Shown here: piece after piece, positions 51,601 to 59,626 of the stretch
How the letters are laid out: every line of letters starts with the position of its first letter
Numbering within the stretch: position 1 is the stretch's first letter
DNA from: Prevotella sp. HUN102
GTDB taxonomy: Bacteria > Bacteroidota > Bacteroidia > Bacteroidales > Bacteroidaceae
Direction of reading: 5' to 3'
Assembly (NCBI RefSeq): GCF_000688375.1
Contig: NZ_JIAF01000004.1
Coordinates: 2,264,890 to 2,328,889 of the forward strand
DNA length: 64,000 nt
Position numbers and translations under genes: made by a program
The notes under the pieces: generated by a model
Seen by the model: the letters and a program-made list of their open reading frames with translations, nothing else
The model's database searches: none
What the model was told of the DNA's origin: nothing

Positions 51601-53051
51601 CTTATTTTACAGACCTCAAAGGCTGGTTTCACAACCCTAATGATGGTGTTAATATCCCACCTATTTATGCCGATAGTATTATGGGCAATGTTATGAGGTT
51701 TAGGAAAACGAACCAAAAAGATATTTGGTTTCTGCATACTCCTTTTGCTAAAGCAGGAGGTAACATATTATTGCCAAACGAGAAATTTGGTAGTGGTATT
51801 ACATACACACTTGCATTTTGGGTAAAAGCAAATGCTCCAATACAGCTTAATATGGGCTTTATGAATCCGAAAGGCGATAAGAGAGTTGCACCATATAAGT
51901 ATTTTACAGCCGATACAAAATGGAAACGAGTTGTATATACATTTGTGGCAACAGGAGATAGCCAACCCGATACAGAATTGTTTTTCCGCACCGATACAGC
52001 TGATATGCAATTTGCAAACTTATATATGACAAAGTTTGTTTTAGTTGAGGGGAACAAAGCCCCCGAATGGAACTCAAGCAACCAAGAGGTACAGAGCATG
52101 ATTAAGGCTAACAAGGATTTATTAAAAGCCATTACCCAAAACTACACACAAATTGAGGGTGGGCTTATCCTATCCACATTCTTAAAGCTGGGCGCATTAC
52201 AAAAAAGTGATGCTTGGGTTGAGAGTGCAGGCTTAAAAGCTATGCTCAATAGTACAGATGAGATTGCTGCATATTTTGGAGGCACTTACCAAGAGGCATT
52301 GGCAGGAAACAATGAGGGTATGACTATTATATATCACAATGGAAAGCTGAAAGCACTCAACGCAGAGATTACAGGTACTATAAATGCTACAAATGGAACT
52401 TTTAGTGGAAAATTAGATGGTGTTACAGGTACTTTCCGAGTTTTACAAGCTCTTGATAGTAACGGTAATGTAAAGGCAGAGATTGGCTTTAATTCCAGTG
52501 AGGGGAAGCTGTATTTTAGTGGAGATATGCAGCACCAAGGAACTAAGGACGGACGTAGCTTGCGCTTTTATTCCTCTGATATTTGGTGTCGTGGCTCATT
52601 TGGAGCAAGAGAAAGAAACTTGTTAGTTATCAAGGGAGCTTATGGTTATTATTATCCAAACGGTGTGTACACAGATGGCAACTATGTAAGTTTAGCATCT
52701 AAAACCAGTAGTAATGGGGAAAGATATTATGAGGTTGATTGCTATGGGCGAACTGGCGATTACAGCGGTTTCCCTGTTGATACCATAATCTTTAACATAC
52801 AAGGTGGCTCTGTATTTCAATACTGCTTAAATGCTGCTGCAACACAAAGAATAATGATTATCAATGGTAATGATAGCAGCAATAATGTTAAAATCTTCTC
52901 CAATGGTAGAGCAGTTGTTTGGAATGGTGGAGAGATTGCAGAGGTCGTGCAAATGCCTACTCCCTCTTCATTCACAACACCAAGCATAAATACAAATCAT
53001 TTAGGTGCTGGTTTGTTGGTGGGAGCTTTTAGAGATAATAACTGGCAATAA
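48588..53051 (+). CDS. Large tail tip/fiber protein (Tal-like)
   Basis: The product has 1487 residues. The first about 500 have the pattern of phage tail-associated (Tal/gp27-like) proteins. A region near residues 1010-1160 looks like a carbohydrate-binding jellyroll (FRKTNQKDIWFLHTP, then ITYTLAFWVKA). A helical shaft and a beta-rich end (about 1300-1487) with AEITGTINATNGTFSG complete it. It is likely the central fiber that holds the DGR-varied protein encoded next. Confidence 0.7.
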   Translation: MGQIIVHKRNGEVRYVLDSTAKLCTVKSAEQKRDLLGEDTVTIKTESTTAMEYMVGDYIEVFGDVYTLNKINEPTKNGERKFENNMVFEGLQYKLLDAQYRNTDAAGHNPSGEFQLVANMGLLMNVLINNVKRVSAPLGEVWELGDCIETEYKDFSFSKENCLSVLQRVCKDFNTEFEIEVVTPKHYKLHIRKAGKLFPATFSFGMGGGIYKLKRKNVNSNDIVTRLYVEGGTKNITTNYRNGAQRLRIADNEESYIDNKQAIAAFGVKEGSRVYEDIYPHRTGVVSSIVEGDIFKFVDNTMFDLKEKDTNGNTRWLIDGTAAKLKFVGNSNLAGYEFEIADYDTKTQTFTINQYEDKRGLKIPSAATAYQIQKGDKYVLLDIIMPNDPYVVDAETELKKAGTKDLEADSQPKVEYELEFASLLLKRRFGVDGSLPNLFKVGDYLPIKDKDINVDKAIRIKGFTRDCYKDEYSYKLTISDTAEVSIIEKLIIDNEEQNKLITLNQLTDVAKARANWRTTQELLNMVFDGDGFFDATNIRPNSIETLMLSVGNRAGQFILQNIVIEANATVNGKPNPNLVRIGSNNGVLIHYAIEENNRMWNIGENTITLTSNGAYYLYARCAKGAGESGASLVFSQTRYAVDTGAYYYFPVGVLSSVYNGYRELTTTYGATRITGRTINCGRIESIDKRTYFDLDNSEIGGNIKFVSTDGTMKSIEELEHLVNTTSTALDNVNEIIESLQSQVDGTVEYWFGMGVPTLGTAPANQWKTELDKKTHLGDLYTDTATGLEYRFTKEGETYKWVNIPSTGIGQAIQTANDALETASSKNHTFLTANYNTYPKPPYKIGDLWITLNDYKIRICTKARESLSSYTNADWKEAGYTDDTNANAALQKLTDLATDSIITPSEKIKLKDELANIKVDYSTVKAKAQLAGCTTNEFDAAYSTLLVYISAFLSNMQVNSTGVNKATYNGNFSAYYKERTNLLDAVSKQYVDSVEVGNGNYIGNSAYFTDLKGWFHNPNDGVNIPPIYADSIMGNVMRFRKTNQKDIWFLHTPFAKAGGNILLPNEKFGSGITYTLAFWVKANAPIQLNMGFMNPKGDKRVAPYKYFTADTKWKRVVYTFVATGDSQPDTELFFRTDTADMQFANLYMTKFVLVEGNKAPEWNSSNQEVQSMIKANKDLLKAITQNYTQIEGGLILSTFLKLGALQKSDAWVESAGLKAMLNSTDEIAAYFGGTYQEALAGNNEGMTIIYHNGKLKALNAEITGTINATNGTFSGKLDGVTGTFRVLQALDSNGNVKAEIGFNSSEGKLYFSGDMQHQGTKDGRSLRFYSSDIWCRGSFGARERNLLVIKGAYGYYYPNGVYTDGNYVSLASKTSSNGERYYEVDCYGRTGDYSGFPVDTIIFNIQGGSVFQYCLNAAATQRIMIINGNDSSNNVKIFSNGRAVVWNGGEIAEVVQMPTPSSFTTPSINTNHLGAGLLVGAFRDNNWQ

Positions 53052-53108
53052 TTGCCTATACTTTCAAAAGTTAGACAAACAAAGCGTGAATATAACTAAC
53101 GCTTTTCG

Positions 53109-53116
53109 TATTTTTG
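53109..53116 (+). promoter_or_regulatory. Possible -7 element before the DGR variable-protein gene
   Basis: TATTTTTG fits TAnnTTTG and lies 42 bp before the variable-protein gene. No good TTTG at -33 is visible. Confidence 0.35.
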
Positions 53117-53158
53117 AAGCGTAGAAGAATAAACAAATAATAATTAAACAATAGCCAA

Positions 53159-54586
53159 ATGGGATTACTTATTGGTGTTGGGAACACAGTACCCAAATTT
53201 CCATACCAAGAGTTATGGTATGGCATTCGCATTAACCTCAAAAATGGAGGGCATAATGTAGCAGATGGTAAGGTTGAGCGTGTGGGGAACTTAGACCTAC
53301 ATCGCTCATTGCCTATACAGAAACGTATTAGGCGTTATGTAGCACATGAAGATGGAACGGTTAATTATTGGCTGGGGGCTAACGATAGCACCTTAAAAGA
53401 GGGAGGAGGAGCTGCAAAACTTAATGCTGTTGATGGTATTGTGCAACTCTACAAGCCCGATTATTACCGTAAGTTTGAGTTCGATGGGGATTACCTCCTT
53501 GTAGCCATTAGTGAGGTTGCATTGCCTGGATTTACACGTATGAAAGAGAAATCTCGTAGTCCGTGGCTGGCAACATTCAACCGCACAAACAATAAGCCCA
53601 CCTGTGCATCTTTCCTACAATGGGAAAGCAACGGCTCTGTAAAGCGTGTTGCTGAAACAGGGCTGCTTGACCTACTCCCAAATGCAGCAGATTACAGAGG
53701 CGGTACTAATGTTACTGGCAACGATGGAAAGCCAACAAGCGTGCTGGGTATGCCTGCAACAAGCACCAACAAGGCTACTATACGGACACGGTGCAAGAGT
53801 TTGGGCGACAACTGGCATTGTGGAGGTTGGCGTTTTCGTGAAGAAATGAGCTGGTTAATGGCTATTGAATTTGGAGAACTTGATAGCCAAGCTCCTTACA
53901 ATGCTCAAAAAACAGAAGATGGGTTTGCGCAAGGAGGATTGGGCAACGGCTCTTATGTAGGTGGAGAATGGGGAGGTTTTAATGGCTGGCAGCCATTTAT
54001 TCCTGCTGGTATCACTGCCAAGCTGGGTAACAATACTGGAGTTGTTGATTACCTAATTAAAGAGTGGAAGAGCGGAGTAGATAAAACCATTAAAGTAGCC
54101 AGTTACAGAGGCTGGGAGCAACCGCAACAATACCTGTGGGAGCATAACGATGATGTGCTGGTATTCTATACACCTTTTGCAGATGGTGGAGCTTGTAAGT
54201 TGTATTTATGTAGTGACCCTGCAAAGTTTACCACTCCAAGCGACCACGCAGGGGAAAATGTAGATGGTTATCAAGAATTAGGATTGCTACCTACTGGTAG
54301 TAACTACATTTCTGAAATGGGAGTTGCCAATGGCTACTCTTTCCCAAGTAGCGTAACAGGTGGAGCTGCTAATAAGAATTATTGCGACTATTTTTGGAGG
54401 CAGACAGTAAATGCCACAAACAATGCTGATGGCTGGTATCAACTCCTCTCCTCTGCTGGTGCGTACTATTCGGAGCATGCGGGTGTTCGCTGTGCGTATG
54501 CGCTTCATCGAGGTGCGGATACGGGTGCGGTTGCGACGTGGGGTTTCCCCTTGTGCCTTGAATTTCCGAGTTCCGATGGCATTTAG
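53159..54586 (+). CDS. DGR-diversified tail protein (variable protein 1)
   Basis: The product has 475 residues. The N-terminal part (WYGIRINLKNGGHNVADGKV) is probably the virion-attachment part. The C-terminal half is a C-type-lectin-like domain: WHCGGWRFREEMSWLMAIEF, EWGGFNGWQPFIPAG, then the variable segment (about residues 428-465) ending AVATWGFPLCLEF. The encoded VR1 gives G, Y, Y, H, Y, L, H, D, G, V at the ten diversified sites. It is likely the receptor-binding tip of the tail, altered by the downstream reverse transcriptase. Confidence 0.92.
   Translation: MGLLIGVGNTVPKFPYQELWYGIRINLKNGGHNVADGKVERVGNLDLHRSLPIQKRIRRYVAHEDGTVNYWLGANDSTLKEGGGAAKLNAVDGIVQLYKPDYYRKFEFDGDYLLVAISEVALPGFTRMKEKSRSPWLATFNRTNNKPTCASFLQWESNGSVKRVAETGLLDLLPNAADYRGGTNVTGNDGKPTSVLGMPATSTNKATIRTRCKSLGDNWHCGGWRFREEMSWLMAIEFGELDSQAPYNAQKTEDGFAQGGLGNGSYVGGEWGGFNGWQPFIPAGITAKLGNNTGVVDYLIKEWKSGVDKTIKVASYRGWEQPQQYLWEHNDDVLVFYTPFADGGACKLYLCSDPAKFTTPSDHAGENVDGYQELGLLPTGSNYISEMGVANGYSFPSSVTGGAANKNYCDYFWRQTVNATNNADGWYQLLSSAGAYYSEHAGVRCAYALHRGADTGAVATWGFPLCLEFPSSDGI
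54441..54552 (+). repeat. DGR variable repeat VR1
   Basis: This stretch matches TR 54649-54754 except at adenines: all ten AAY codons are altered (14 substitutions, to G, T or C), while A bases in GAG, CGA and ACG are kept. VR1 is 6 bp longer than TR and VR2: it has an extra GCGACG before the TGG codon. The homing boundary is the shared TGGGGTTTCCCCTT. Confidence 0.95.
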
Positions 54587-54633
54587 TTTTGTTTGAGTAA
54601 AATATTGCTCTGTGTGAGTTCATAATAATACGG

Positions 54634-54806
54634 TTACGGTGGTTCGGGAACTCCTCTCCTCTGCTAATGCGAACAATTCGGAGAATGCGGGTGTTCGCTG
54701 TGCGAATGCGAATAATCGAGGTGCGAATACGAATGCGAATTGGGGTTTCCCCTTATACCATAATTACGGTTTTCCCTTTTAAGGAGAATCTTTGCAACCA
54801 CCGTAA
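54634..54806 (+). repeat. 11-bp inverted repeat bracketing the template repeat
   Basis: TTACGGTGGTT (54634-54644) and AACCACCGTAA (54796-54806) are perfect inverted copies on either side of the TR. In the template RNA they would form a basal stem that presents the TR. A smaller hairpin, AGCACC (54822-54827) with GGTGCT (54837-54842), lies downstream. Confidence 0.75.
54649..54754 (+). repeat. DGR template repeat (TR)
   Basis: The non-coding 106-bp TR has ten AAY codons in the frame of the targets (nine AAT, one AAC), set in a GCG/ACG-rich background. Its 3' end TTATACC differs from TTGTGCC in both VRs, the expected IMH*/IMH contrast. The region 54587-54880 contains no coding gene. Confidence 0.96.
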
Positions 54807-54880
54807 ACCTTGCCTCACAAAAGCACCTTATACAAGGGTGCTGGCAAAAGAATATGGTTAAAATAAAGTGCTGGTAGATT

Positions 54881-56011
54881 GTGGTTTACCACAAGTGCGA
54901 AAGCTCTTATAAAACAATGGCACATAAGATATATGCAAATAGTGAGAATGGGTATTGGAGGGTATGCAACCCTCTAAACGTGCTAAGAGCTACGAATAAT
55001 ACCATACGTGGCAAAATGAATAGACACGATGTAAAAAGATTACTAAAACGTGGCTATTGTGATGCTATAAAAAATGTATGGGAGATGCTGGAATATCAAA
55101 CATTCAAGCCATCAAAATACACAGAGAAAACTATTTTTGATGTGAAGCAACGCAACCTCAAAATAGCACCGCTATACCCCGATAGAATAGTACACCACTG
55201 CTTGATAGATGTTATTGAGGAAGATTTGCGCAAGATTTTTATTGCCAATACCTATGCTTGCATTAAAGGGCGTGGAATACATAAGTGCCTAACCGATTTG
55301 AACCGTGCGTTACAAAAAGATAAAGCAGGTACAAAGTATTGCCTAAAAATAGATGTAAGGCATTATTACGATAGCATTGTACATAGCATACTCAAAGATA
55401 TAATAGCAAAAAGCTATGGGGATAAAAAGCTGCTTTGGCTTATGCACCTTATAATAGATAGTACAGAGGGCGATATTGGTTTACCAATAGGCTTTTTAAC
55501 AAGCCAGCATTTTGCAAATTGGTATTTAAGCCCATTTGACCATTGGGTTAAAGAGGTGTTGCGTGTAAGGTATTATTACAGGTATATGGACGATATTGTA
55601 ATACTCGCTAATAGTAAAGCAAAACTGCACTATATACTTGAACAAGTAAGAGAGTACTTGCAAACAAAGCTAAGGCTAACTATAAAAGCAAACTGGCAAA
55701 TATTCCCAGTAGATGCACGCAGTATAGACTTTGTAGGTTACAAAAGCAACCATTACAATATATTGGCACGAAAAAGCATTTTGTACACCTATTGGAGAAA
55801 GTTGAAAAGGCTGCAAAATAGTTATGGAGCGATGACAGAAAGCGAGTTGCGACATAAGCTATCTGCACACTTTGGCTGGCTGCAACATTGCTCAAACAAG
55901 CATTATAAAGAGATAATAAGTTTAACATTAAAACAGATAAGAATAAAACAAATGGAAGAAAAAAGATTGAGTACAGGCTTGCATAGCGATAGCGTGCAGC
56001 CCACGTTTTGA
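54881..56011 (+). CDS. DGR reverse transcriptase
   Basis: The product has up to 376 residues from GTG 54881; ATG 54917 (364 residues) is an equally good start, because a 6-bp hairpin (TTGTGG/CCACAA, 54879-54894) covers the GTG. RT motifs: KIDVRHYYDSI, the DGR-type motif 4 IGFLTSQ (residues 203-209; IGxxxSQ rather than QGxxxSP), and catalytic YMDD (235-238). The enzyme copies TR RNA with errors at adenines, and the cDNA replaces the VRs. No Avd-like small protein is found beside it. Confidence 0.95.
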   Translation: MVYHKCESSYKTMAHKIYANSENGYWRVCNPLNVLRATNNTIRGKMNRHDVKRLLKRGYCDAIKNVWEMLEYQTFKPSKYTEKTIFDVKQRNLKIAPLYPDRIVHHCLIDVIEEDLRKIFIANTYACIKGRGIHKCLTDLNRALQKDKAGTKYCLKIDVRHYYDSIVHSILKDIIAKSYGDKKLLWLMHLIIDSTEGDIGLPIGFLTSQHFANWYLSPFDHWVKEVLRVRYYYRYMDDIVILANSKAKLHYILEQVREYLQTKLRLTIKANWQIFPVDARSIDFVGYKSNHYNILARKSILYTYWRKLKRLQNSYGAMTESELRHKLSAHFGWLQHCSNKHYKEIISLTLKQIRIKQMEEKRLSTGLHSDSVQPTF

Positions 56012-56012
56012 T

Positions 56013-56345
56013 GTGATTGATAGAGCGAAAGGTACAACGCTGTACAATTTCAACCAGCACTACGAGCAAGTAGATGATGAGCAAGGTAAAAAGCACAAGG
56101 TTAATGTGTATGATAGCCTTTTGTGTTATTACCCTGTTACTGCCAATACTGTATTGGAAACTCTCATTATGGCTAAGTATAGCGATAACCTTGAGAAGAA
56201 ACTGCTCAACGATTATAACGCAGCAGTAGCAGGTATTGAGGACGAAAGCAAGAAGCAGCCGTACCTTGATTTCCTTGCAGAGCGTAAGGCTTTGCGTGCT
56301 ATGGTTGATGCAGATTGTGCAACTAATAACATTCCTATGGAGTAA
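56013..56345 (+). CDS. Hypothetical late phage protein, 110 residues
   Basis: Starts with GTG one base after the RT stop, suggesting coupling; the frame lacks an ATG upstream. The protein is mixed, with helices (VLETLIMAKYSDNLEKKLLN, then DFLAERKALRAMV). It does not look like the Avd four-helix protein: it is more acidic and lacks the even helix pattern. It may be a tail or assembly protein. Confidence 0.5.
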   Translation: MIDRAKGTTLYNFNQHYEQVDDEQGKKHKVNVYDSLLCYYPVTANTVLETLIMAKYSDNLEKKLLNDYNAAVAGIEDESKKQPYLDFLAERKALRAMVDADCATNNIPME

Positions 56346-56348
56346 GAT

Positions 56349-56762
56349 ATGACAGAGGAAACTTACGATTTTGCAGACCTCCCACTGCAAGGGGACGGAG
56401 CAAACCCACAAAAGCCAAGTGGAGATTACCCCAGTATAGACACTGTAATAAATAAGCCTATTTGGTGTACAGGTTTTACAGAAGATGTTGATACTGAAAA
56501 TGGCAAACGCACTCTTATACGATTTAAGTGGGATTTGGGAGAGGCTGAAACGGCTTTTTGGACGAGCAGCAAGAAACTGCTTGCCATTGTAAAACACCCA
56601 AATATCCGTTTTCCTTTCCATACCATTATTAAGGTAGTACTCATTAGAGAAATGGCTGGCTTTGAGTTTCGCAGCGCAAAAGAAGCCATATCGCAAGATG
56701 ATATAGATGCGTACAACCTCTATTTAATGAAGAAACGTAGTTATATGAAGCAAAGGAGATAA
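56349..56762 (+). CDS. Hypothetical late phage protein, 137 residues
   Basis: A soluble protein with an acidic N-terminus followed by beta-rich segments (KRTLIRFKWDLGEAETAFW, then IRFPFHTIIKVVLI). No family is recognised. It lies directly before the holin gene. Confidence 0.5.
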   Translation: MTEETYDFADLPLQGDGANPQKPSGDYPSIDTVINKPIWCTGFTEDVDTENGKRTLIRFKWDLGEAETAFWTSSKKLLAIVKHPNIRFPFHTIIKVVLIREMAGFEFRSAKEAISQDDIDAYNLYLMKKRSYMKQRR

Positions 56763-56765
56763 AGT

Positions 56766-57284
56766 ATGAATTCAATCCTTAATTATGAGCAGTTACGCCT
56801 TATAGTCGTTACTGTAATTAGCACCCTATTAGGTATGATTACGCCTACTAATGGGTTTGTTTTAGCTCTCATTATTATGAGTAGCTGGAATATATGGTGT
56901 GGTATGCGTGCAGATGGTGTGGTTATACACACCTGCAAGAATTTTAATAAAAAGAAATTCAGAGGAGCATTAAAAGAATTGTTGCTTTACATTGCTATTA
57001 TTTACCTCATACATTCTGTAATGGTTATGTGTGGAGATAAGGCAATAGCCTTGTATGCTGTAAAGAGCATAACTTATGTATTTGCATACGTTTACCTACA
57101 ACACTCATTTCGCAATTTAACTATTGCATACCCTAACAACCTTGCAATATGGGTTATTTACCTTGTTATACGTTTGGAATTTAAGCGAGCAATGCCCAGC
57201 CATATTAAACCTATTATTGAGCAATACGAGCAAAAGAAAGCAAAACAAAAAGAAGAGGAGGCAAAAAATGAAAGTAATAATTGA
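56766..57284 (+). CDS. Phage holin
   Basis: The product has 172 residues. Four hydrophobic helices (about 12-27, 29-45, 67-84 and 92-105) are followed by a highly charged C-terminus (EQKKAKQKEEEAKNE-like). This fits the Bacteroidetes phage holin family. It overlaps the amidase gene by 17 bp and is expected to permeabilise the inner membrane at lysis. Confidence 0.75.
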   Translation: MNSILNYEQLRLIVVTVISTLLGMITPTNGFVLALIIMSSWNIWCGMRADGVVIHTCKNFNKKKFRGALKELLLYIAIIYLIHSVMVMCGDKAIALYAVKSITYVFAYVYLQHSFRNLTIAYPNNLAIWVIYLVIRLEFKRAMPSHIKPIIEQYEQKKAKQKEEEAKNESNN

Positions 57285-57867
57285 TAATGGACACGGCAAG
57301 GACACACTGGGCAAACGTAGCCCAGTGTGGGCTGATGGCTCACAGTTATTCGAGTGGAGGTATGCACGAGAAATAGCCGTAATACTGGAGCAAGAACTTG
57401 TAGGGCGAGGCATTGATGCAGTACGCATTGTACCCGAAGATACAGATATATCGTTACGAGAACGATGTAATAGGGTGAACAAGCTATGCGCAAAAGTAGG
57501 AGCTAAAAACTGCCTGCTTGTAAGCATACATTGTAATGCTGCTGGAAATGCAGGGAAGCCTATGCAAGCAAGAGGCTGGAGTGTGTTTGTAGGGCTTAAC
57601 GCCTCACAAAATAGCAAATCATTAGCAACCCTTTTCAGCGCAAGTGCAGAGGCGCAAGGCTTAAAGGTGCGTGTTAGCTCTCCAAACCAAAGATACTGGG
57701 TGCAAAACCTTGCTATGTGTAGAGATACCAAATGCCCAGCAGTGCTAACTGAAAACTTATTTATGGACAACGAACAGGATTGCAAACTGCTACTCTCTAA
57801 TGAGGGGAAACAGAAAATCGTTGAAACGCACGTGCAGGCAATCCTTGATTACATTAGTATGATATGA
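57268..57867 (+). CDS. N-acetylmuramoyl-L-alanine amidase (endolysin)
   Basis: I choose ATG 57268 (199 residues); longer frames begin inside the holin gene. The Amidase_3 zinc residues are visible: IDNGHG near residue 7, FEWRYAREIA near 30, VSIHCNA near 85, and the catalytic Glu in LTENLF near 157. It cleaves the stem peptide from peptidoglycan at lysis. It overlaps the next gene by 4 bp. Confidence 0.9.
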   Translation: MKVIIDNGHGKDTLGKRSPVWADGSQLFEWRYAREIAVILEQELVGRGIDAVRIVPEDTDISLRERCNRVNKLCAKVGAKNCLLVSIHCNAAGNAGKPMQARGWSVFVGLNASQNSKSLATLFSASAEAQGLKVRVSSPNQRYWVQNLAMCRDTKCPAVLTENLFMDNEQDCKLLLSNEGKQKIVETHVQAILDYISMI

Positions 57868-58466
57868 AAAGGTATTTAATTGTATTATTGCTTGCTGCTG
57901 TTGCGTTGGCATTTGGAGCTATACAAAGGTGTAGCAAGCTGAAAGAGGAGAACAAAAGGTTGGCAAATAACCAAACCGCTCTTATGCAAGAGGTTAAATT
58001 GTACAAAACCCAAGATGGTAAAAATGCTGCAAAGGTTGTTGAGCTATCTCTGAAAGGGAAAGAGTTTAAGCAACTCAATAGCTACCTTAAAGAGGAGGTA
58101 GAGAGGCTGGGGCTAAAAATTAAAAACCTCAAATCAGCTACCAGCACCATAACGCTTACCAGTTTGAAGATTGATACTGTTATAAAAGACAGTATTGTAT
58201 TTTTACCAGCCAAAGGCATAACAGATACACTCAAATGTTTCAGCTACAACGATAGCTGGATAAATGCCAGTGGGTGTATAGGTGCTGATAATAGGTTTCA
58301 AGGTACATTTGAGAGCAACGACACTATTTCTATTATTGCTCACAGAGTACCTAAACGCTTCTTATTCTTCCGCTGGGGTTGCAAAGCGATAGAAGTTGAG
58401 GTTGTAAGCCATAACCCACACACAAAAATAAATTACGCAAAGATGATAGAGTTTCAAAGAAAATAG
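57864..58466 (+). CDS. Spanin-like membrane-anchored coiled-coil protein (DUF6549-like)
   Basis: The product has 200 residues: one N-terminal membrane helix (LIVLLLAAVALAFGAI), then a coiled coil (about 25-100), then a beta-rich periplasmic part. This is the DUF6549-like type next to amidases in Bacteroidetes phages. The layout matches a spanin that disrupts the outer membrane at lysis. It is the last prophage gene. Confidence 0.65.
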   Translation: MKRYLIVLLLAAVALAFGAIQRCSKLKEENKRLANNQTALMQEVKLYKTQDGKNAAKVVELSLKGKEFKQLNSYLKEEVERLGLKIKNLKSATSTITLTSLKIDTVIKDSIVFLPAKGITDTLKCFSYNDSWINASGCIGADNRFQGTFESNDTISIIAHRVPKRFLFFRWGCKAIEVEVVSHNPHTKINYAKMIEFQRK

Positions 58467-58516
58467 CTATTTTTGCAGCACATAACCACCGAGCTTTACA
58501 CGCATTTTTTTGCAGT

Positions 58517-58538
58517 TGTGGCTCAAATGTGGTTCAAA
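58517..58538 (+). other. Two tandem arm-type repeats near attR
   Basis: TGTGGCTCAAA (58517-58527) and TGTGGTTCAAA (58528-58538) are direct repeats, matching the copy at 8049-8059 beside the integrase promoter. They are candidate integrase arm-binding sites. Confidence 0.65.
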
Positions 58539-58601
58539 ATAGAATTACAAGTGCTTCCAATGGACTGACCCACAGCACAATAATAAGAATTGGCTATTAG
58601 C

Positions 58602-58608
58602 TTCCGGT
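58602..58608 (+). other. attR core (7 bp, tRNA anticodon loop)
   Basis: TTCCGGT again, preceded by phage sequence (AGC) and followed by host tRNA (TCT). It pairs with attL at 7801-7807 and sets the prophage length at about 50.8 kb. Confidence 0.9.
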
Positions 58609-58646
58609 TCTGAAGGTCTTGGGTTTGAATCCCAACGGAGTCACCA
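58602..58646 (+). pseudogene. 3' half of the host tRNA-Arg(CCG)
   Basis: Contains the anticodon loop, the 3' anticodon stem TCTGA, variable loop, T-arm (TTGGG-TTTGAAT-CCCAA), 3' acceptor CGGAGTC, discriminator A and encoded CCA (58644-58646). It has no 5' half and no promoter of its own. Joined to 7769-7807 it restores a normal tRNA. Confidence 0.93.
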
Positions 58647-58653
58647 ACAGTAA

Positions 58654-58687
58654 AAAGAGAGTGTACGAATGGCGTTCACTCTCTTTT
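58654..58687 (+). terminator. Terminator of the host tRNA-Arg gene
   Basis: AAAGAGAGTG (58654-58663) pairs with CACTCTCTTT (58677-58686), followed by a T-rich run. Confidence 0.8.
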
Positions 58688-58722
58688 CTTTTTCAGTCTT
58701 ACACCTATCTTATAAGCATACT

Positions 58723-59157
58723 TTACAGCAAGCCACGCACAATCGCTGCAAGGCTCTTGCCGTCTGCCATAGGCAACTGTGCCTTCACAGCCTTGATGAT
58801 AATGCCCATATTCGCGCCCGGATTGGCTGCAATCGCTTCCTTTGCACACGCAGTAACTTCCTCTTCAGTAGGAACGGCAGGGAGATACAGGCTGATAATG
58901 TCAAGTTCCTTTTTCTCATTTTCAGCCAATTCCCCACGCCCGGCTTTCTCATACTGGTCGATGGCATCCTTGCGCTGCGCCACCATTTTCTTGAGAATGG
59001 AAAATTCCGTCTCCTCATCCATCTCCTTGCCTGCGCCCTCCTTGGAAGTCTTGAACTTCAGGAACTCTGTCTTTATCAGACGGAGCACGTCGCGTTTCTC
59101 TGTTTTCTTAGCCACCATCGCATCGCGAATCAGCTCATCAATATTGCCGTTAATCAT
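58723..59157 (-). CDS. yqeY: GatB/YqeY domain protein
   Basis: I choose ATG 59157 (144 residues), as YqeY proteins begin near MIxxIDELIRDAM. The YqeY pattern is clear: KTEKRDVLRLIKTEF, KDAIDQYEKAGR, EKKELDIISLYLP, then NPGANMGIIIKAVKAQL and MADGKSLAAIV. It is homologous to the tRNA-binding tail of GatB; its cellular role is poorly known. A -7 element (TACTTTTG on the minus strand) lies at 59212-59219. Confidence 0.88.
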   Translation of the reverse strand: MINGNIDELIRDAMVAKKTEKRDVLRLIKTEFLKFKTSKEGAGKEMDEETEFSILKKMVAQRKDAIDQYEKAGRGELAENEKKELDIISLYLPAVPTEEEVTACAKEAIAANPGANMGIIIKAVKAQLPMADGKSLAAIVRGLL

Positions 59158-59219
59158 CTTAATATATATTTTAGTTTGTCTTAAAACACATTTGTAGGTC
59201 TGCCCTCTCTGCAAAAGTA

Positions 59220-59616
59220 GCAAAATTTTGCTTAGTTTCATTCCGATATTCAATGTTTTTTCTGCAAAAGCGCAAATATCGCTCCAAGTTCAAGCTGATT
59301 CCGAACCCAGAGACATCAGTTTTCCCATCCGTAAGTCCTCAAGTGATTCATCTTTATACATCTAAAATATACGACCCGTAAGTATCTGAAAATCAATTAT
59401 CTTTTTCCTCATTTCCATTCTTGCGAAGATTGCGTCCCATTCTTCGCAAAAACGCAATGCAATCTTGCGAAGAATGGAATGCAATCTTCGGTCATTTGCA
59501 AAGCGTGTATATTATCTCCGTAAAATAAGAGATATTCTGCTGAATCAATGATGAAATTTCTTTGGAGATTCAAGCAGGCAGTATTAAGAGAGCAAAAAGG
59601 TGTAGAGTCAACCAGC
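59220..59616. other. Long intergenic stretch with an inverted repeat
   Basis: Between yqeY and the IS there is no gene. CCATTCTTCGCAA (59437-59449) pairs perfectly with TTGCGAAGAATGG (59465-59477). The same core TTGCGAAGA appears again at 59421-59429 and TCTTCG at 59485-59490, so several alternative pairings are possible. Confidence 0.5.
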
Positions 59617-59626
59617 AAGTGCAAAA

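Noticed and set aside
56013..56345. Avd protein of the DGR
   Set aside because: Composition and helix pattern do not fit the basic four-helix Avd; kept as hypothetical.
55680..56696. 338-codon minus-strand frame opposite the RT
   Set aside because: Antisense shadow of the RT and the two following genes.
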